Shown: positions 36,271 to 45,211 of the stretch, piece by piece | How positions within the stretch are numbered: position 1 is the first letter of the stretch | Layout: the number at the start of each line of letters is the position of its first letter | DNA from: Mycobacterium sp. 852013-51886_SCH5428379 | Lineage (GTDB): Bacteria; Actinomycetota; Actinomycetes; Mycobacteriales; Mycobacteriaceae | Assembly: GCF_001665575.1 (NCBI RefSeq) | Contig: NZ_LZSU01000019.1 | Span: forward strand, 186,001 to 250,000 | Reading direction: 5' to 3' | DNA length: 64,000 bases | Translations under genes and position numbers: made by a program | The notes under the pieces: generated by a model | Seen by the model: only the letters and a program-made list of their open reading frames with translations | The model's database searches: none | What the model was told of the DNA's origin: nothing

Positions 36271-38514
36271 GTGAGCGCCGAGTTGTCTGATCAGGGATTC
36301 GAAGCGGAATTGCGGGCCGAGCAGAGCTACGTCGACCGGCTCTACGTGCGCCTCGACGCCGAACGCGCCCGGCTGAAGGAGCGGTACAGCGCGGCGCTGC
36401 GCGGACCGGTCGACCGCAGTGACGGCGGCACCCTGTTCCAGCGGGACGCCGAGGTCCGCGCGATCGGCAAACAGCAGCAGCGGTTCGACGTGCCCGATCA
36501 GGGGCTGTGCTTCGGGCGGTTGGACACCGACGCCGGGGAACGGCTCTACATCGGGCGGATCGGCCTGCTCGACGACGACGTCGAACGCGACGCGCTGCTG
36601 CTGGACTGGCGGGCACCGGCCGCGCGGCCGTTCTACGTCGCGACCGCCGCGCACCCGGAGGGCATGCGGCTACGCAGACAGTTTCATTCGCGGGGCCGTC
36701 GGCTGACTGATCTGACCGACGAGGTGCTGGGCCGGCCGACCGCCGGGGACGGCGAGATGGACAGCATCAATGACGCTGACGCCGCGCTGCTCGCGGCGGT
36801 CAACGCGCCCCGTGGCGCGGGGATGCGCGACATCGTCGCGACCATCCAGGCCGAGCAGGACGAGATCATCCGGCTGGACCATCCCGGTGTGCTGGTGATC
36901 GAGGGCGGTCCGGGCACCGGCAAGACGGTGGTCGCGCTGCACCGCGTCGCCTACCTGCTCTACACCCACCGCGCCCGCTTCGAGCGCAGCGGGGTCCTGG
37001 TGGTCGGGCCCAACCGCGCGTTCCTCGATCACATCGGCCGGGTGCTGCCGTCGCTCGGGGAATCCGAGGCGGTGTTCGCCACGCCCGGGGATCTCTGGCC
37101 GGGGGTGCACGCCGACACCGAGGACGTCCCGGAGGTCGCTCGGATCAAGGGTGCGTTGTCGATCCTCGAGGTGCTGGCCGCCGCCGTCGCCGACCGGCAG
37201 CGGCTGCCGGAGGAGCCCATCCCGATCGAGTTGTCGGACGTGACGGTGCGCATCGACGCACCCACCGCGGAGTGGGCCCGGCAGGAGGCCCGCGATCTCG
37301 GGTTGCCGCACAACGATTCTCGTGCCAAGTTCCGCGAGATCATCACCTACGTGCTGACCGAGCGCGCGGTGTCGCGGGTCGCCCGGGGCTGGCTGAGCCG
37401 GGAGGACACCAACGCGCTGGCCGATCTGCGTAGCGACATCACCGAGGAACTCGCCGAGAACGATCAACTGAGCGCGGCGATCGACGAGTTGTGGCCGATC
37501 CTGACGCCGGTGTCGCTGCTGGCGTCGCTGTACGCGTCGCCGGAGCGGCTGCGTGCCGCGGGCGCCGACGCCGCGCTGTACCGCGCCGACGGTGCGGCCT
37601 GGACGGTCTCGGACGTGCCGCTGCTCGACGAGCTGGTGGATCTGCTGGGTCGCGACCGGGCGGCCGAGGCCGCCGCCGAACGGGAACGCCGCGAGGAGGA
37701 GGCGTACGCCGCCGGCGTGCTCGATCTGATGGTCGATCGCGAGGACCTGATGGACGACGAGGACCTCCTGCTGGCCCGCGACGTCATCGACGCCGAAGAA
37801 CTGGCGGACCGCTTCATCGAACGCGACACCCGCGACCTTGCCGAGCGCGCCGCCGCCGACCGGGACTGGACGTACGGCCACGTCGTGGTCGACGAGGCGC
37901 AAGAGCTCTCGGAGATGGATTGGCGGGTGCTGATGCGCCGCTGCCCGAGTCGGTCGTTCACGATCGTGGGCGATCTCGCGCAACGCCGCTCCGCCGCCGG
38001 CGCAACATCCTGGGACAGGATGCTGCAGCCGTACGTACCGGGTCGGTGGCTCTACAAGGCGCTGACGGTGAACTACCGGACCCCCGCCGAGATCATGGCC
38101 GTCGCCGCCGCGGTGCTCGCCGAGGTCGCACCCGGTGTGAAGCCGCCGGAGTCGGTCCGCTCGTGCGGGATCCCGCCGTGGTCGAGACAGGTGACCGACA
38201 ACGAGTTGTCCTCGGCCATTGAGGATTTCACCCGCACCGAGGCAGGCCGGGAGGGCACCAGTGTGGTGATCGGCCCGCCCGGCACCCCCGGAGCGGTGCC
38301 GCCTGCGGAGACCAAGGGCCTCGAATTCGACGCGGTGCTGGTGGTGCAGCCGGAGAAGATCCTGGCCGACGGTCCGCGGGGCGCGGCCGAACTCTACGTC
38401 GCGCTCACCCGCGCCACGCAGCGGCTCGGCGTGGTGCACGTCGAGCCCCTGCCGGCGGCGCTGGCCGGTCTCGCAGGCCTGGTCGCGTCCGCCGACGCGC
38501 CGAGTGTGCACTGA
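36271..38514 (+). CDS. helD: HelD-type RNA polymerase-associated UvrD-like ATPase
   Basis: A 747-aa SF1 ATPase of the mycobacterial HelD type, which binds RNA polymerase, pulls it off DNA and can displace rifamycins in HelR-type members. The N-terminal coiled-coil region (FEAELRAEQSYVDRLYVRLD) is followed by the FGRLD... YIGRIGLLD segment and LDWRAPAARPFY. Walker A GGPGTGKT is at residues 212-219, Walker B-like VVVDEAQELSEMDWRVLMRR follows near 533, and the late helicase motif is ELYVALTRATQRLGVVHV. GTG start, 10 nt after the oxidoreductase gene. Similar in length to M. smegmatis HelD (about 736 aa). Confidence 0.9.
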   Translation: MSAELSDQGFEAELRAEQSYVDRLYVRLDAERARLKERYSAALRGPVDRSDGGTLFQRDAEVRAIGKQQQRFDVPDQGLCFGRLDTDAGERLYIGRIGLLDDDVERDALLLDWRAPAARPFYVATAAHPEGMRLRRQFHSRGRRLTDLTDEVLGRPTAGDGEMDSINDADAALLAAVNAPRGAGMRDIVATIQAEQDEIIRLDHPGVLVIEGGPGTGKTVVALHRVAYLLYTHRARFERSGVLVVGPNRAFLDHIGRVLPSLGESEAVFATPGDLWPGVHADTEDVPEVARIKGALSILEVLAAAVADRQRLPEEPIPIELSDVTVRIDAPTAEWARQEARDLGLPHNDSRAKFREIITYVLTERAVSRVARGWLSREDTNALADLRSDITEELAENDQLSAAIDELWPILTPVSLLASLYASPERLRAAGADAALYRADGAAWTVSDVPLLDELVDLLGRDRAAEAAAERERREEEAYAAGVLDLMVDREDLMDDEDLLLARDVIDAEELADRFIERDTRDLAERAAADRDWTYGHVVVDEAQELSEMDWRVLMRRCPSRSFTIVGDLAQRRSAAGATSWDRMLQPYVPGRWLYKALTVNYRTPAEIMAVAAAVLAEVAPGVKPPESVRSCGIPPWSRQVTDNELSSAIEDFTRTEAGREGTSVVIGPPGTPGAVPPAETKGLEFDAVLVVQPEKILADGPRGAAELYVALTRATQRLGVVHVEPLPAALAGLAGLVASADAPSVH

Positions 38515-38529
38515 GCTCCAGCAGCCGCC

Positions 38530-38961
38530 TCACAACACGGCGGGCGCCACCGCGGCCATACTGGCGACGCACATCGACAACCCGTGCGGCACAGTCTGTT
38601 TCGAGCGCAGCGCCAGTATCGCCACAGCCCACACGCCGCTGAGCAACGGCGCCCCCAGGGCGGCGGGCAGCCAGATCTGGGACCCGAACCCGCCCGTCAG
38701 CGCACCGAGGCCGATCGCGAGTTTGACGTCTCCCGCGCCCATCGCCGACGGCGACACCAGGTGCACCGCCGCGTAGACCGCGAACAGGACGCCCGCCCCG
38801 GCCACCGCGGGCAACCCGCGTCCGACCGCAGCGGCCCCGAGCAGCATCACCAGCGCCCCGGGCAGCGTCAGGACATTCGGTAACCGGCGGTGCCGCACGT
38901 CGGACACGCTCAGCGCCACACACCACGCCACCACCGCGCCGGCGGCGACCGTCTCCCCCAT
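38530..38961 (-). CDS. prepilin peptidase (A24 family), short form
   Basis: A 143-aa membrane aspartyl protease with several hydrophobic helices. The first catalytic Asp is in LSVSDVRHRRLPNVLTLPG and the second in the GxGD motif SAMGAGDVKLAIGLGAL. The N-terminal methyltransferase domain of classical PilD is absent, as in other short actinobacterial enzymes (Rv2551c). No pilin or secretion ATPase gene is nearby, so the substrate, probably Flp/Tad-type pilins, must be encoded elsewhere. It follows aroE by 10 nt and ends the alaS-ruvX-mltG-aroE transcript. Confidence 0.88.
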   Translation of the reverse strand: MGETVAAGAVVAWCVALSVSDVRHRRLPNVLTLPGALVMLLGAAAVGRGLPAVAGAGVLFAVYAAVHLVSPSAMGAGDVKLAIGLGALTGGFGSQIWLPAALGAPLLSGVWAVAILALRSKQTVPHGLSMCVASMAAVAPAVL

Positions 38962-38971
38962 CCGGACAACG

Positions 38972-39799
38972 TTAAGTCCGGTCGAGCGCCGCCCTCATCA
39001 CCTCTTGGGGTGCGGGCCGCCCGGTGAACTGCTCGACCTGCGCGAACGCCTGGTGCAGCAGCATCTGCAATCCGCTGACCACCCGGCCGCCGGCCGCCGA
39101 GACCGCGGTGGCCAACGGCGTCGGCCACGGATCGTAGATCGCGTCGAGCAACACCGGCGTCGCCGCCAGGACGCCGGCGTAGGGCTCCGCGGCGTCCGCA
39201 GGAATCGTGCTCACCACCGCGGCGGCCCCCGTGACGATGTCAGCGAGGCTGCCGTCGGCCAGATCACACCAGCGTCCGGCCACCCCCAGCCGTCCGGCCA
39301 ACTCGACCAGCGGCGCCGCCCGGTCGGCACTGCGGGCGGCGATCGTCATCTCGCGTATCCCGAGGTCGGCCAGCGCCACCACCGCCGCGGGGGCGGTGCC
39401 GCCGGAGCCCACCACGACCGCCGCGTCACCCGGGGGCAGCGCTCCCAACGCGCCGCGGACGCCGTCGACGTCGGTGTTGTCGGCCCGCCAGCCCGTCGGG
39501 GTGCGCACCAGCGTGTTGGCCGACCCCACCAGTTCGGCTCGGGCGGTGCGTTCGTCGGCGACGCGCAGTGCGACGAACTTCCCCGGCATCGTCACCGACA
39601 GCCCGACCCATTCCGGGCCGAGGCCGCCGACCAGGCCGGGCAGTTGTTCGGCGGTGCACTCGATCCGCTCGTAGGTCCAGTCCGACAGGCCGAGTTCCCG
39701 GTAGGCCGCGAGGTGCAACTGCGGCGACCGCGAATGCGCGATCGGCGAACCCAGGACCGCGGCGCGGCGCGGACCGTCAGCGCGCGCTGTCGAGGACAC
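38972..39799 (-). CDS. aroE: shikimate dehydrogenase
   Basis: A 275-aa NADPH-dependent enzyme reducing 3-dehydroshikimate. The substrate site is LGSPIAHSRSPQLHLAAYRE; SVTMPGKFVAL has the catalytic Lys, NTDVDGVRGAL the Asp, and the Rossmann loop is VVVGSGGTAPAAVVALADLG. GTG start overlaps the mltG 3' end by 23 nt. It is physically separate from the other shikimate genes in this window, as in M. tuberculosis (Rv2552c). Confidence 0.93.
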   Translation of the reverse strand: MSSTARADGPRRAAVLGSPIAHSRSPQLHLAAYRELGLSDWTYERIECTAEQLPGLVGGLGPEWVGLSVTMPGKFVALRVADERTARAELVGSANTLVRTPTGWRADNTDVDGVRGALGALPPGDAAVVVGSGGTAPAAVVALADLGIREMTIAARSADRAAPLVELAGRLGVAGRWCDLADGSLADIVTGAAAVVSTIPADAAEPYAGVLAATPVLLDAIYDPWPTPLATAVSAAGGRVVSGLQMLLHQAFAQVEQFTGRPAPQEVMRAALDRT

Positions 39800-41024
39800 C
39801 GTTGCGAAGCGCCAGCTGGATGTTGGCCAGATGCTGGTTGTAATCGCGGGTGAAGACCGTCGTGCCCTGCAGATCGATGGTCACGAAGTACAGCCAGTCC
39901 CCCGCCGCGGGCTGTTCGGCCGCCAGCAGCGCGGGCTGGCTGGGCGAGCAGATCGGGGTGGCGGGCAACCCGGGCCGCACGTAGGTGTTCCACGGGTTGT
40001 TCTGGGCGCGGTCACCATCGGTGGTCGCGACCTCGATGCGGTCCAGCGGATAGTTCACCGTGGAGTCGAATTCGAGGGTGCGGTTCTCGTTGAGCCGGTT
40101 GTAGATCACCCGCGCGACCTTGGCGAAATCCTCCGGCTTCGACTCGCGCTGCACCAGTGAGGCGACCGTGAGGATCTCGTAGGGCGACATGTCCGCCGCC
40201 GCGGCGGCGTCGAGCAGACCGGCCTGCGCGTACTGGCTGGCGCTGGCACGCAGCAGCGTCGACAGGGTCACCTCCGGTGCCGCCGACGGATCGATGTTCC
40301 AGGTGCCGGGCGCGATCAGTCCCTCGATGCGGCGGTGGTCGTCGCCCATCGCGCTGACCGGCTCGACCGCCCATTCCGCGATGGCGAGTTCTGCCGGTGG
40401 GGTGTTGGCGGCCACGTTCTTGAGGTCCTCGGCCGGTACGCAGCTCAGGTTCCCGTCCAGGTCCACGCAGGTGGCCTTCGAGATCAGGGTGAAGATGCCC
40501 TCGGTGACGGCGTTGGTCTTGACGTCGCGAACGTCGTCGAGTTGGCGGCCCTCGGGGATCACCAGTCGGCCCACCCGGCTCTTGGGATCGGTGAGCCGGC
40601 CGACCGCGTCGGCCGCCGGGATCTCGGTGCGCACCTTGTAGAAGCCCGGCTGGATCGCCGACATCTCGGAGTTCTGCGACGCAGCGTCGACGAATGCCTT
40701 GACCGTGGCGACCACGTTGTTGTCGAGCAGTGTCTGGCCGATCGCGGTGGTCGAATCGCCGTCCCGGACCTGGATCACCACGTCGCTGACACCGGTTCCG
40801 GCGAAGTCGTCACCGCCGCCACCGAACAACCCGTGCCACATGCGCGAGCCCAGGAAAACCACGCCGACGATGACGACGACCAGCACACCCAGCGAGATGG
40901 CGCCCATCAGCCGTCGCCGCCGCCGGTTGCGTGCGGCGCGCATCCGGGCCGATCGGCTCAGCCGCTGCCGCGGCGGACCGACCGCCACGGGCTCTGCGCG
41001 ATCCGGACCCCAGTCCTCAGCCAC
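39777..41024 (-). CDS. mltG: endolytic murein transglycosylase MltG
   Basis: A 415-aa membrane-anchored enzyme that cuts nascent peptidoglycan strands and sets chain ends. A basic cytoplasmic stretch ([15 protein letters not shown]) leads to one helix at about residues 41-59, then a LysM-like region and the YceG domain with catalytic Glu near residue 295 in [35 protein letters not shown] and the C-terminal [21 protein letters not shown] are conserved. It overlaps ruvX by 8 nt upstream and aroE downstream (Rv2553c equivalent). Confidence 0.94.
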   Translation of the reverse strand: MAEDWGPDRAEPVAVGPPRQRLSRSARMRAARNRRRRRLMGAISLGVLVVVIVGVVFLGSRMWHGLFGGGGDDFAGTGVSDVVIQVRDGDSTTAIGQTLLDNNVVATVKAFVDAASQNSEMSAIQPGFYKVRTEIPAADAVGRLTDPKSRVGRLVIPEGRQLDDVRDVKTNAVTEGIFTLISKATCVDLDGNLSCVPAEDLKNVAANTPPAELAIAEWAVEPVSAMGDDHRRIEGLIAPGTWNIDPSAAPEVTLSTLLRASASQYAQAGLLDAAAAADMSPYEILTVASLVQRESKPEDFAKVARVIYNRLNENRTLEFDSTVNYPLDRIEVATTDGDRAQNNPWNTYVRPGLPATPICSPSQPALLAAEQPAAGDWLYFVTIDLQGTTVFTRDYNQHLANIQLALRNGVLDSAR

Positions 41025-41559
41025 TGTCTCCCTCTCTGACGCCGTCTCCTGGGCCCGCTTCTCGAGCTGCCAGAACGGTGCGTCGCTGGTCGAGCCAGCT
41101 CTGCAAGATTCCCACCGCCGCGGCCTGATCGATCACCGCGCGCTGGCCCCTGGCCCGCACACCCGCGTCGCGCAGACTGCGCTGGGCGGTGACGGTCGTG
41201 AGGCGTTCATCGGCCATCCGGACCGGCACGGGCGCGATGCGCCGGGCGAGCGCCTCGGCGACCTCGATGGCGTCGTGCGCTGCCGGGCCGGTCCGATCCG
41301 CCAGCGTGCGGGGCAGGCCGACGATCACCTCGACCGCCTCGTATTCCGTGACCAACTGGGCCAGCCGCCGCAGATGCCGGCCTGAATTCTCGCGGCGGAC
41401 GGTCTCGACCGGGGTGGCCAGGATGGCGTCCGGATCGCTGACGGCGACGCCGATCCGCACGGAACCGACGTCGATGCCGAGTCGGCGTCCGCGTCCGGGA
41501 TCCGGGGAGTCAGGGCTTCCGCCGGGGCGGTCGGGCAACCGGTGCTCGCTGTCGGCCAC
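41017..41559 (-). CDS. ruvX: RuvX/YqgF RNase H-fold nuclease
   Basis: A 180-aa putative Holliday-junction resolvase, also linked to 16S rRNA 5' processing. Acidic residues of the RNase H fold: Asp30 in [16 protein letters not shown], Glu in [16 protein letters not shown] and Asp in [20 protein letters not shown] at 41557-41559 starts 4 nt after the alaS stop; the first 25 residues are an unstructured Pro/Asp/Gly-rich extension. It overlaps mltG by 8 nt. Confidence 0.92.
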   Translation of the reverse strand: MADSEHRLPDRPGGSPDSPDPGRGRRLGIDVGSVRIGVAVSDPDAILATPVETVRRENSGRHLRRLAQLVTEYEAVEVIVGLPRTLADRTGPAAHDAIEVAEALARRIAPVPVRMADERLTTVTAQRSLRDAGVRARGQRAVIDQAAAVGILQSWLDQRRTVLAAREAGPGDGVREGDSG

Positions 41560-41563
41560 AAGG

Positions 41564-44257
41564 CTAGGTCCGCTCGATTCGGGCACGCAGCGCCGCCAAC
41601 GCCGCGTCGATTCCCGCCGCCCCCTTACCGGAACCCTGTGCCAGATCCGCTTTGCCGCCCCCACGGCCGTTCACCTCGGCGCCCACGACCTTGACCAGAT
41701 CGTCGGCGCGCAGTCCGAGCTCCTGGGCCGCGGCGTTGACCGCGACCACGAACGGCACGGCGTCGTTCTCGCCCTCTGCGATCAGCGCGACAACCGCAGG
41801 GTCGGTGCCCAGTTTGCCGCGGACGTCGCCGACCAGCGTGCGCAGATCTCCGGCGGACATGCCCGCGGCCATCCGCTGGGCCACCAGGCGCACCCGGCCG
41901 ATCGTCTCGGCGCCTGCCGCCGCGTTCGCCGCGGCGGCACGAGCGCCGGCCAGCCGCACGCGGTCGAGTTCCTTCTCGGCCACCCGCAGCCGCTCGACGA
42001 GGTTGGCCACCCGGGCGGGCACCTCCTCCGAGGGCACCTTCAGCGTGGATGCCAGCCCGGCCATCAGGGCACGTTCCCGCGCGAGGTGGCGGAACGAGTC
42101 GAGGCCGACGTAGGCCTCGACCCGGCGCACCCCGGAGCCGACCGACGATTCGCCGAGGATCGTCACCGGCCCGATCTGCGCCGAGCTCCGGACGTGGGTG
42201 CCGCCGCACAGTTCCAGGGAGAACGGTCCGCCGATCTCGACCACCCGCACCTCGTCGGGGTAGGCCTCGCCGAACAGCGCCATGGCGCCCATCGCCTTGG
42301 CCTTCTCGAGCTGGGTGACGTAGCTGTGCACCTCGAAGTTCGCCTCGACGGCCTCGTTGGTGACCTCTTCTATCTGGGTCCGCTGGTCGTCGGTGAGGGC
42401 GCCCTGCCAGTTGAAATCGAAGCGCAGGTAGCCGGGCCGGTTCAGCGAGCCCGCCTGCACGGCGTTCGGTCCGAGGACCTGCCGCAGTGCGGCGTGCACC
42501 ATGTGCGTGCCGGAATGACCCTGGGTGGCGCCGTGCCGCCAGCGCGGGTCGACCGCCGCGACGACGGTGTCGCCCTCGACGAACTCGCCCGATTCGACGG
42601 TGACCCGGTGCACCCACAGCGATTTGGCGAGTTTCTGCACATCGGAGACGGCGGCCTTGGCAGCCTGAGAGGCGCCGGTCCCGCTGATCGATCCCTCGTC
42701 GGCGATCTGGCCGCCGGATTCGGCATAGAAGGGGCTGCGATCCAGCACCAGTTCGACGCGCTCGTCCCCGATGGCCGCATCGTGACCGACCACCGGCACC
42801 CGGCGGCCACCGACGAAGATCCCGAGAATCCGTGACTCGGTGGTCAACTCGTCGAAGCCGGTGAACTCCGTGGGTCCGGCGTCGACGAGTTCGCGATACG
42901 CCGACAGGTCGGTGTGGGCCTGTTTGCGGGCGGCGGCGTCGGCCTTGGCGCGCCGGCGCTGCTCGGCCATCAGACCGCGGAAACCCTCCTGGTCGACCGA
43001 GAGTCCCGCCTCGGCGGCCATCTCCAGGGTCAGGTCGATCGGGAAGCCGTAGGTGTCGTGCAGGGTGAAGGCGTCGGATCCCGACAACACGGTCGCCCCA
43101 GAGGACTTCGTCGCGCGGGCCGCCTCGTCGAACAGCCGGGATCCCGACACCAGCGTCCGGTTGAACGCGGTCTCCTCGGCGACGGCGATGCGCTGGATGC
43201 GGTCGAAGTCGGTGGCCAGTTCCGGATACGACGGCGCCATCGCGTCGCGCACCGTCGACATCAGGTCGGCCATCACCGGCTCGTCGACGCCGAGCAGTTT
43301 CGCAGCGCGGATGATGCGGCGCAGCAACCGGCGCAGCACGTAGCCGCGGCCTTCGTTGCCGGGGCTGACGCCGTCGCCGATGATGATCGCCGCGGTGCGG
43401 CTGTGGTCGGCGATGATGCGGTAGCGGACGTCGTCATCGTGGCTGCCCTGCCCGTATCCGCGCGGCGCGCGGCCGGCGACCAGATCGATGACCGGGCGCA
43501 GCAGATCCGTCTCGTAGACGTTGTCGACGTCCTGCAGCAGACACGCGACCCGCTCGATGCCCATGCCGGTGTCGATGTTCTGGCGCGGCAGCGGACCGAG
43601 GATCTCGAAATCGTCCTTCGAGGTGCCCTCGCCGCGCTCGTTCTGCATGAACACGAGGTTCCAGATCTCGATGTAGCGGTCCTCGTTGGCCTCCGGGCCG
43701 CCCTCGATGCCGTACTCGGATCCGCGGTCGTAGTAGATCTCCGAGGACGGACCGCAGGGACCGGGGATGCCCATCGACCAGTAGTTGTCGGCCATCCCGC
43801 GGCGCTGGATGCGTTCCAGGGGCAGGCCCGCCACTTCCTGCCAGTAGCCGATCGCCTCGTCGTCGTCGAGATAGACCGTGGCCCAGAGCCTTTCGGGATC
43901 GAACCCGTAGCCGCCCTGGTCCTGGGGATTGGTCAGCAGTGTCCAGGCGAACTCGATGGCGCCCTTCTTGAAGTAGTCGCCGAAGCTGAAGTTGCCGGCC
44001 ATCTGGAAGAAGGTGTTGTGCCGGGTGGTGATGCCGACCTCGTCGATGTCCGGGGTGCGGATGCACTTCTGGACGCTGACGGCACGGTTCCACGGCGGGG
44101 TGCGCTGGCCCAGGAAGTAGGGCACGAACTGCACCATGCCGGCGTTGACGAACAGCAGGTTCGGGTCGTCGAGGATCACCGAGGCGCTGGGCACCTCGGT
44201 GTGGCCCGCCTTCACGAAGTGATCGAGGAAGCGCTTCCTGATCTCGTGTGTCTGCAC
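41564..44257 (-). CDS. alaS: alanyl-tRNA synthetase
   Basis: An 897-aa class II synthetase charging tRNA-Ala. The catalytic core starts [20 protein letters not shown]. The editing domain has the zinc motif [13 protein letters not shown] (HxxxH) with partner Cys and His in [15 protein letters not shown], and the C-Ala domain ends with an Ala/Gly-rich [15 protein letters not shown]. Length is standard. First gene of the alaS-ruvX-mltG-aroE-prepilin peptidase transcript; a YjbQ-type gene lies 51 nt upstream on the same strand. Confidence 0.98.
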   Translation of the reverse strand: MQTHEIRKRFLDHFVKAGHTEVPSASVILDDPNLLFVNAGMVQFVPYFLGQRTPPWNRAVSVQKCIRTPDIDEVGITTRHNTFFQMAGNFSFGDYFKKGAIEFAWTLLTNPQDQGGYGFDPERLWATVYLDDDEAIGYWQEVAGLPLERIQRRGMADNYWSMGIPGPCGPSSEIYYDRGSEYGIEGGPEANEDRYIEIWNLVFMQNERGEGTSKDDFEILGPLPRQNIDTGMGIERVACLLQDVDNVYETDLLRPVIDLVAGRAPRGYGQGSHDDDVRYRIIADHSRTAAIIIGDGVSPGNEGRGYVLRRLLRRIIRAAKLLGVDEPVMADLMSTVRDAMAPSYPELATDFDRIQRIAVAEETAFNRTLVSGSRLFDEAARATKSSGATVLSGSDAFTLHDTYGFPIDLTLEMAAEAGLSVDQEGFRGLMAEQRRRAKADAAARKQAHTDLSAYRELVDAGPTEFTGFDELTTESRILGIFVGGRRVPVVGHDAAIGDERVELVLDRSPFYAESGGQIADEGSISGTGASQAAKAAVSDVQKLAKSLWVHRVTVESGEFVEGDTVVAAVDPRWRHGATQGHSGTHMVHAALRQVLGPNAVQAGSLNRPGYLRFDFNWQGALTDDQRTQIEEVTNEAVEANFEVHSYVTQLEKAKAMGAMALFGEAYPDEVRVVEIGGPFSLELCGGTHVRSSAQIGPVTILGESSVGSGVRRVEAYVGLDSFRHLARERALMAGLASTLKVPSEEVPARVANLVERLRVAEKELDRVRLAGARAAAANAAAGAETIGRVRLVAQRMAAGMSAGDLRTLVGDVRGKLGTDPAVVALIAEGENDAVPFVVAVNAAAQELGLRADDLVKVVGAEVNGRGGGKADLAQGSGKGAAGIDAALAALRARIERT

Positions 44258-44308
44258 GTGTGCACGGTCCTTGTCATCTCGGGTAATAGACCGATCTACA
44301 GTACCGAC

Positions 44309-44710
44309 TCACTCACCCAGGAAGCTCAACCGCACCTTGCGCTTCGGATTGTCCCGGTTGAGGTCGACCAACACCACGCTCTGCCAGGTGCCCAACAGCG
44401 GTTCGCCGTCGGCCACCGGCACCGTCACCGACGGCGAGATGATCGCGGGCAGCACGTGGTCCGCGCCGTGGCCCGGCGAACCGTGGCTGTGCCGGTACCG
44501 GTCGTCTCTGGGCAGGAGCCGTTCGAGCGTGCCGAGCAGATCGTCGTCGGAGCCCGCCCCCGTCTCGATGATCGCGACGCCCGCGGTGGCGTGCGGGACG
44601 AAGACGTTGCACAGACCGCTCCGGCGCGACCCGCAGAAGGACCGCACCGCATCGGTCAGGTCGACGATGCGCCGCTTCGAGGTGTCGACGTCGAGCAGAT
44701 CGGTGTCCAT
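44309..44710 (-). CDS. YjbQ / UPF0047 family protein
   Basis: A 133-aa beta-rich trimeric protein family, reported to show weak thiamine-phosphate-synthase-like activity; true role unclear. Conserved segments: GLCNVFVPHATAGVAIIE, a YRHSHGSPGHGADHVLPAII histidine cluster that should bind metal, and LGTWQSVVLVDLN. ATG at 44708-44710 gives MDTDLLDVDTSKRRIVDL, the usual start. It corresponds to Rv2556c upstream of alaS. Confidence 0.88.
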   Translation of the reverse strand: MDTDLLDVDTSKRRIVDLTDAVRSFCGSRRSGLCNVFVPHATAGVAIIETGAGSDDDLLGTLERLLPRDDRYRHSHGSPGHGADHVLPAIISPSVTVPVADGEPLLGTWQSVVLVDLNRDNPKRKVRLSFLGE

Positions 44711-44784
44711 GCAGCCAGCGTACGAAGCCGTTTGCCGGCAGCGGCCACAGGGTATTTCACCGTCCACCATCTCCAGGAGGAACC

Positions 44785-45099
44785 ATGACCGTCACCGGCC
44801 TCATCACCGCAATCCTGATCGGCATCGTCGTCGGCGCGCTCGGCCGACTGGTGTTGCCCGGCAAGCAGCCGATCGGCATGCTCGTCACCATTCTCGTCGG
44901 CATCGTGTCGGCGCTCATCGGCACCGCCATCGCGCGGGCGATCGGTCTCCCGACGGCCACCGCCGGCATCGACTGGATGGAACTGCTCGTCCAGGTCGTC
45001 GTCGCCGCGCTCGGCGTCGCGTTGGTCTCGTCGCTCATGGGCGGACGTCGTCGCGGCACCGTGGTCGGCGGCCGCCGCCGCAGCGGTCTGATGCGCTGA
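44785..45099 (+). CDS. GlsB/YeaQ/YmgE-family small stress membrane protein
   Basis: A 104-aa protein with three hydrophobic helices: LITAILIGIVVGALGRLVLP, IGMLVTILVGIVSALIGTAI and LLVQVVVAALGVALVSSLM. The motif GRLVLPGKQPIGMLVTILVG is the transglycosylase-associated-protein signature. The C-terminus is basic (RRRGTVVGGRRRSG). A GGAGG site precedes the ATG. Homologues are stress-induced, with no defined biochemical role. A strong hairpin terminator follows. Confidence 0.88.
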   Translation: MTVTGLITAILIGIVVGALGRLVLPGKQPIGMLVTILVGIVSALIGTAIARAIGLPTATAGIDWMELLVQVVVAALGVALVSSLMGGRRRGTVVGGRRRSGLMR

Positions 45100-45110
45100 C
45101 CTGAACGGAT

Positions 45111-45149
45111 CGACGACCCCGGCGGGCCCCGCGCCCGCCGGGGTCGTCG
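45111..45149. terminator. strong 16-bp hairpin between the stress membrane gene and mbtM
   Basis: A perfect inverted repeat: the left arm at 45111-45126 (CGACGACCCCGGCGGG) pairs with 45134-45149 across a 7-nt loop. It starts 12 nt after the stop codon at 45099 and ends 16 nt before the iron box of mbtM. No U-tract follows, but stem length and position fit an intrinsic terminator insulating mbtM. Confidence 0.7.
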
Positions 45150-45164
45150 CCGTTGGCGGGCCCA

Positions 45165-45183
45165 GCAAGTAAGGCTAGCCTCC
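45165..45183 (+). promoter_or_regulatory. IdeR iron box upstream of mbtM
   Basis: The 19-mer at 45165-45183 agrees with the IdeR consensus TTAGGTTAGGCTAACCTAA at 13 of 19 positions, with the central TAAGGCTAGCCT nearly complete and AGGCTAGCCT (45172-45181) a perfect palindrome. It ends 28 nt before the mbtM ATG, where iron-loaded IdeR would block transcription. The outer bases diverge, so affinity may be moderate. Confidence 0.65.
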
Positions 45184-45211
45184 CTTTACCGGTCGGGGTA
45201 CTGTGCTCGCG

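Noticed and set aside
36200..36271. Rifamycin-associated element upstream of helD
   Set aside because: No convincing inverted repeat of the described type; helD starts 10 nt after the oxidoreductase gene.
36670..38511. 613-aa minus-strand open frame opposite helD
   Set aside because: No motif or ribosome-binding site; the Walker and helicase motifs are on the plus strand.
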